From positions 1 through 8,879 of the forward strand of contig JAILLX010000005.1 of assembly GCA_024692925.1 (NCBI GenBank): a DNA stretch of 8,879 nt, in the 5' to 3' direction. Source of the DNA: a bacterium. GTDB taxonomy: Bacteria > Pseudomonadota > Alphaproteobacteria > Rs-D84 > CACZYB01. This document shows positions 5,521 through 8,879 of this stretch, in pieces; positions within the stretch are counted from its first letter, which is position 1, and each line of letters begins with the position of its first letter. A program made the translations under genes and the position numbers. The notes below the pieces were generated by a model. The model had not been told where the DNA came from. It searched no databases and saw only the letters and a list, made by a program, of their open reading frames with translations.

Positions 5521-6021
5521 TTAAAATTTAGGCATTTCACAATCTCCCCATAATTCCTCTAAATAACTTTTTCCACTTATATTTTTACACTCAACTTCAG
5601 GCAACGATTGTAAAAGTCTTGTAATAGACTCCGCTGTAGTATCAGTAGCCATAGTCTTGCAATCCTTATTAACCTTACTTTGAACAAATGGATATTTGTA
5701 AATAATTCTTTTTATTCCAACCTGTAAAATATGCTTTAAACAATTTTCACACGGTGCATACAAAGTATATAAAATACAATCAGTCAAATCACGTTTAGCA
5801 AACAAAATTGCATTCATTTCTGCATGAAGGACAAGATGATATTTCATAGGACGTTCTTGTGTCATCTTTGTTTCATCACAACCACTGATAAAACCATTAT
5901 AACCAAATGAAACAGGTCTGTAATTTTTATCAACAATCACAGTCCCAGTCTTAGTCGAAGGATCCTTTGATTTCAAGGCAACCTGTTCTGCAATACCAAT
6001 AAAATATTCATCCCACTGCAT
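5521..6021 (-). CDS. dCMP deaminase-like zinc cytidine/deoxycytidylate deaminase
   Basis: This 166-aa protein belongs to the cytidine/deoxycytidylate deaminase fold. The catalytic zinc motif is HAEMNA (H66, E68 as proton shuttle), followed by APCENC (C91, C94). The N-terminal signature SKDPSTKTGTVIVD (18-31) and GYNGF (40-44) are typical of dCMP deaminases (ComEB-like). The likely reaction is dCMP to dUMP, the precursor for thymidylate synthase. Length is normal for the family. The residues after C94 diverge from the usual PCxxCA pattern (CLKHI), so a different deoxynucleotide or modified substrate is possible. The ATG has AAAAGGAG (6028-6035) six bases upstream and a consensus TATAAT promoter further back. 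It converges on the secreted-protein gene with a six-base gap and no clear terminator between them. Confidence 0.85.
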   Translation of the reverse strand: MQWDEYFIGIAEQVALKSKDPSTKTGTVIVDKNYRPVSFGYNGFISGCDETKMTQERPMKYHLVLHAEMNAILFAKRDLTDCILYTLYAPCENCLKHILQVGIKRIIYKYPFVQSKVNKDCKTMATDTTAESITRLLQSLPEVECKNISGKSYLEELWGDCEMPKF

Positions 6022-6055
6022 TTTAAACTCCTTTTCTTTTCACTAAATCTGTGTT

Positions 6056-6084
6056 ATTATAAAAAAGTAAAAAGGAATATACAA
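6056..6084 (-). promoter_or_regulatory. sigma70-like promoter of the dCMP deaminase gene
   Basis: On the minus strand TTGTAT (6084-6079), a 17-base spacer and a perfect TATAAT (6061-6056) precede the gene. Transcription would start near 6049, with a leader of about 27 bases. The -10 overlaps a plus-strand TATTAT (6055-6060) that could serve the divergent recombinase gene. Confidence 0.6.
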
Positions 6085-6090
6085 GAAAAA

Positions 6091-7002
6091 ATGCATATAA
6101 CAAAAATTAAACAACTTTGGCTTGATTTTCTTATCTCTGAAAGACGTGTATCCGATAACACAGTAGAAGGATACAACAGGGATGTAAATTTTTTCATTGA
6201 TTACCTTAAACAAAACGAAAATATAAAAAATATTGATTCAACGTTTTTAAATAATATTCCAATTTCCACATTCCGAAGTTTTATGGCACATCTTACCCGT
6301 CAAAATAAAAGTAGTGTTTCCATTAAACGAAATATTTCCAGCCTTAAAAACTTTTTTAAATTTATGGAACAAAACGAAATTGCAAATAACCAAGCAATTC
6401 AAATTCTACACTCCCCAAAAATTCCAAAAAAATTATCAAAAGCAGTTGGCAGTGTTGATGTGTTAAAACTTCTTGATAGCTTCAATAAAATTTCAAAGGA
6501 AAAATGGATTGCCAATCGTGACATTGCACTTTTTACACTTATTTATGGTTGCGGACTTCGTATTTCCGAAGCATTAAATTTGAATATAAAAGATATTTCC
6601 ACAAATGATATGTTAAAAATAAAGGGTAAAGGAAACAAAGAACGTCTTATTCCAATGCTTCCCATAATAAAGGAAAAAATTGACAATTATATAAAATCCG
6701 CACCGTTTGATTTTAAAAATGACAGCCCAATTTTTCGTGGAGTAAAAGGGGCAAGGTTAACCTCTCGTGTTGCAGAACGTGATCTTGCTATGGCTCGAGA
6801 TTATTTGGGACTTCCTCAAACAACTACACCACATAGCCTAAGGCATAGTTTCGCGACCCATTTACTTGCAAATGGTGCTGATTTAAGAACTATACAGGAA
6901 TTACTGGGGCATTCATCCCTTTCAACAACGCAACTTTATACAAAAGTAGATATGGGCCAAATCATAAAAACTTATAATTCAGCCCATCCACATGCAAAAT
7001 AA
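6091..7002 (+). CDS. xerC: Tyrosine recombinase, XerC-like
   Basis: This 303-aa protein has the layout of XerC/XerD, which resolve chromosome dimers at dif near the terminus with FtsK. The N-terminal core-binding SAM-like domain spans about residues 1-95 (FLISERRVSDNTVEGYNRDVNFF). The C-terminal catalytic domain carries the full set: R157 (GCGLRISEAL), K180 (KGKGNKERLIP), H248 and R251 (TPHSLRHSFATHLL), H274 (LLGHSSLSTTQLY) and nucleophile Y283. Length and the lack of extra domains favour a housekeeping Xer protein over a phage integrase. The C-terminal TYNSAHPHAK resembles alphaproteobacterial XerC more than XerD, but I cannot exclude XerD. The nearest Shine-Dalgarno-like sequence (AAAGGAA, 6071-6077) is about 13 bases from the ATG, so initiation may be weak. 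No dif site was identified in this window. Confidence 0.92.
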   Translation: MHITKIKQLWLDFLISERRVSDNTVEGYNRDVNFFIDYLKQNENIKNIDSTFLNNIPISTFRSFMAHLTRQNKSSVSIKRNISSLKNFFKFMEQNEIANNQAIQILHSPKIPKKLSKAVGSVDVLKLLDSFNKISKEKWIANRDIALFTLIYGCGLRISEALNLNIKDISTNDMLKIKGKGNKERLIPMLPIIKEKIDNYIKSAPFDFKNDSPIFRGVKGARLTSRVAERDLAMARDYLGLPQTTTPHSLRHSFATHLLANGADLRTIQELLGHSSLSTTQLYTKVDMGQIIKTYNSAHPHAK

Positions 7003-7014
7003 TTTTAAAATTAT
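6999..7014. repeat. 16-bp perfect AT palindrome over two convergent stop codons
   Basis: ATAATTTTAAAATTAT is a perfect palindrome covering the TAA of the recombinase gene (7000-7002) and the complementary TTA stop of the cupin gene (7011-7013). Six of the sixteen bases are explained by the two facing stop codons. It has no GC content, so it is a poor terminator. Confidence 0.4.
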
Positions 7015-7370
7015 CTACCGTATTTATCTTCGTATCTGATTATATCGGTTTCATCAAGTTTTTCACCTGTCTGAAGTTCAATAAATACCAAAGGTTTATC
7101 AGAATCATTTTGAATTCTATGTTTTGCCTTAACTGGAATAAAAACACCTTCCCCAACACGGCGAACGAATTTGTCATCATTCAATGTGACCACAGCTTCG
7201 CCACTTGCAATAAGCCAATTTTCTTCACGAAAATTATGTGATTGAAGCGAAAGTATTCCACCTGAATTCACAGTAATTCTTTTCACACAATAATTTGAAC
7301 CAACAGCCAAAACTTCCCATGTACCCCATGGTCTTGTATCTTTATCTCCTGCTTTGTAATTATTCGACAT
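7011..7370 (-). CDS. Stand-alone type II phosphomannose isomerase cupin
   Basis: This 119-aa single-domain cupin matches the C-terminal isomerase half of bifunctional mannose-1-phosphate guanylyltransferase/mannose-6-phosphate isomerase. Key segments are RPWGTWEVL (13-21), YCVKRITV (27-34), LSLQSHNFREENW (40-52), GEGVFIPVKAKHRIQN (73-88) and the C-terminal DETDIIRYEDKYGR. Predicted metal ligands are Q43, H45, E50 and H84. The likely role is interconversion of fructose-6-phosphate and mannose-6-phosphate for GDP-mannose and surface glycans. There is no nucleotidyltransferase half, and the gene is complete with its own Shine-Dalgarno (GAAAGGAT, 7376-7383). It lies 15 bases after glmS in the same direction, so it is almost certainly co-transcribed with it; both enzymes draw on fructose-6-phosphate. 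Many short cupins of this type are annotated only by similarity, so activity is not certain. Confidence 0.85.
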   Translation of the reverse strand: MSNNYKAGDKDTRPWGTWEVLAVGSNYCVKRITVNSGGILSLQSHNFREENWLIASGEAVVTLNDDKFVRRVGEGVFIPVKAKHRIQNDSDKPLVFIELQTGEKLDETDIIRYEDKYGR

Positions 7371-7385
7371 AGTATATCCTTTCTT

Positions 7386-8879
7386 TTATTCAACAGTCAC
7401 AGATTTTGCTAAATTTCTTGGTTGATCAACATCTTTACCCAAAAAATTACTGATATGATAAGCCAAAAGTTGGAATGGTATCACCGTCAAAAGAGGAGAT
7501 AACACATCTGAAACTTCTGGTATTTTTATAATCACATCAAAAAGTTTATTCAACTTTTCATCACCAGAGGAAGTCACAGTAATAAGTTTTGCATTTCTTG
7601 CTTTTGCTTCCTCGCAATTTGAAATAGTCTTATCAAAAGAAATATATCCAGGAATTAAAACAGAAACAACAGGAATATTTTCATCCAACAATGCGATTGG
7701 ACCATGTTTCAATTCCCCAGCGGGATAAGCATTAGCATTTATATAACTTATTTCTTTAAGTTTCAAAGCCCCCTCCATCGCAGTTGGAAGATTTACCCCT
7801 CTACCTATATAAACAAAATTTTTAAACCCAGAAAGAAATTCTGCCTTTTTTTCCACATCTTTTTCATTTGCCAAAATTTCTTCCATTTTTGTTGGAATAG
7901 AAAGAAGTTCTTCCTTCACAACAGAAAGTCTATCCAAACTTTCACCTTTTACTTCTGCAAAATAAATTGCCAACAAATAAAGTGTCAAAAGTTGAGCTGT
8001 ATACGATTTTGTTGCAGCAACACTAACTTCAATACCAGCATTTACATTCAAAACACTATCTGCATATCTTGTAATATTGGAATCAGGTCTGTTTGTAATA
8101 ACCAAAATATATGCACCTTTTTCCTTTGCTTGTTTCACTGCAGTAATAGTATCCGCAGTTTCTCCACTTTGGGAAATTGCAATAACAAGACTATTTTTAT
8201 CAGTAGTATTTTTACGATAAATATATTCACTAGCCGCTTCTACTTCACAAGAAATTCCTGCAAAATCTTCAATCAAATATTTACCAATTTGTCCCGCATG
8301 CAACGAAGTACCACACGCAATAATTTGCACCTTTGAAAGTTTTTGCAATACATCTTTTGAAATTTTTACCTCAGGAAGTTCAATTTGTTTATTTATATCA
8401 ACAATTCGCCCATTCAAAAGGTTTCTTACAATACTTGGCTGTTCGTGTATTTCTTTAAGCATATAGTGTTTATACCCCATTTTTGAAATAGCATCGGTTT
8501 CAATAGACATTTTTACTATTTTAAGTGGGATATTCTCACCATTAAGATTTTCTATCTCTACACTATCCTTTTTTACAACAGCAACTTCGTCATCGTTAAG
8601 ATAAATGATATTTGAAGTCAAAGATATAATGGCTGGAATATCACTTGCAACAATATTTTCCCCATTACCAACACCAATAATAAGCGGAGCATTTTTACGA
8701 ACAACAACAATTTTATCCGGTTCATTTATACTCATAATACAAAGAGCATAAGCACCTTTTAATTGTGGCAAAGCCCTTTTCACCGCATCCTTTAAATTAC
8801 CAGTAGTTTTATATTCTTCTGATATAAGATGTGCTACCACTTCGGTATCAGTTTCAGACTTAAATACACAACCTTTTTG
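7386..8879 (-). CDS. glmS: Glutamine-fructose-6-phosphate aminotransferase (isomerizing), N-terminus beyond the window
   Basis: GlmS makes glucosamine-6-phosphate from fructose-6-phosphate and glutamine, the first committed step to UDP-GlcNAc, peptidoglycan and lipopolysaccharide. The visible 497 codons run in frame to the window edge; about 110 N-terminal residues, including the catalytic Cys and most of the glutaminase domain, lie outside. The first residues visible include the glutaminase-domain motif FKSETDTEVVAHL. SIS domain 1 has CGTS (about 8304-8315) and SQSGETADT (8148-8174). SIS domain 2 has GALKLKEISYINANAYPAGELKHGP. The C-terminal tail DQPRNLAKSVTVE holds the Schiff-base lysine (E. 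coli K603). The inferred full length of about 608 aa matches E. coli (609). The GTG near 8840 is internal, not a start. It is followed after 15 bases by the cupin gene in an operon. Its promoter is not visible. Confidence 0.97.
   Translation of the reverse strand, partial: QKGCVFKSETDTEVVAHLISEEYKTTGNLKDAVKRALPQLKGAYALCIMSINEPDKIVVVRKNAPLIIGVGNGENIVASDIPAIISLTSNIIYLNDDEVAVVKKDSVEIENLNGENIPLKIVKMSIETDAISKMGYKHYMLKEIHEQPSIVRNLLNGRIVDINKQIELPEVKISKDVLQKLSKVQIIACGTSLHAGQIGKYLIEDFAGISCEVEAASEYIYRKNTTDKNSLVIAISQSGETADTITAVKQAKEKGAYILVITNRPDSNITRYADSVLNVNAGIEVSVAATKSYTAQLLTLYLLAIYFAEVKGESLDRLSVVKEELLSIPTKMEEILANEKDVEKKAEFLSGFKNFVYIGRGVNLPTAMEGALKLKEISYINANAYPAGELKHGPIALLDENIPVVSVLIPGYISFDKTISNCEEAKARNAKLITVTSSGDEKLNKLFDVIIKIPEVSDVLSPLLTVIPFQLLAYHISNFLGKDVDQPRNLAKSVTVE

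Noticed and set aside
5516..5532. Small inverted repeat between the secreted-protein and deaminase genes as a terminator
   Set aside because: Only five pairs (CCTAA/TTAGG), AT-rich, and without a T-run on either strand.
6041..6053. Possible NrdR box in the deaminase promoter (CACTAAATCTGTG)
   Set aside because: The half-sites are 13 bases end to end rather than the 14 of the NrdR core, so they are out of register, and there is no partner box 31 bp away.
6091..7002. Mobile-element or phage integrase interpretation of the tyrosine recombinase
   Set aside because: No attachment-site repeats, tRNA target, excisionase or phage genes nearby; length and motifs fit a housekeeping Xer protein.
7704..8336. 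Long plus-strand frame opposite glmS
   Set aside because: It is antisense to well-conserved GlmS SIS domains, and its translation is a Phe/Cys/Ile/Asn-rich sequence typical of a shadow frame.
8838..8840. GTG as the start of the glmS-like gene
   Set aside because: The frame continues upstream without a stop to the window edge and encodes conserved GlmS residues (FKSETDTE) before it.

Overview
The window is AT-rich chromosomal DNA with about a dozen densely packed genes on both strands, mostly core metabolism and housekeeping. The gene content (oxygen-sensitive class III ribonucleotide reductase, RlmE, XerC-type recombinase, class A RNase P RNA, GlmS) together with the low GC suggests a host- or gut-associated anaerobic bacterium. 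The XerC C-terminus and the split nrdD arrangement look most like the low-GC gut Alphaproteobacteria. This placement is an inference from protein style and would need a phylogeny. I see no transposon, prophage or CRISPR array.

Region by region: 24-818 (-) encodes an unrecognised two-helix membrane protein. It is divergent from the anaerobic ribonucleotide reductase locus at 1067-3381 (+). The nrdD promoter carries two near-consensus NrdR boxes 31 bp apart, overlapping the -35/-10 elements, and its leader contains a hairpin. NrdD itself (684 aa) stops just after its zinc ribbon and lacks the glycyl radical motif. That motif lies in a separate 66-aa gene 59 bp downstream, which has its own strong Shine-Dalgarno sequence and a convincing sigma70-like promoter in the gap. 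An intrinsic terminator closes the locus. Then come a helical orphan protein (3486-4031, +), a bidirectional terminator, and rlmE (-) directly downstream of the RNase P RNA gene rnpB (-). Divergent from rnpB is a small secreted acidic protein (5089-5514, +) that appears to be leaderless. Next are a dCMP deaminase-like protein (5521-6021, -) and a divergent XerC-like recombinase (6091-7002, +). Last is a two-gene operon (-) of glmS (cut by the window edge) and a stand-alone type II phosphomannose isomerase cupin.

Functional links: NrdD with its glycyl subunit makes deoxynucleotides anaerobically, and the dCMP deaminase would feed dUMP to thymidylate synthesis. RNase P RNA and RlmE serve tRNA and 23S rRNA maturation. 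GlmS and the cupin point to amino-sugar and mannose-phosphate supply for the cell envelope. The most notable item is the two-piece class III reductase, whose radical-bearing piece seems to be transcribable independently of the NrdR-controlled catalytic subunit.
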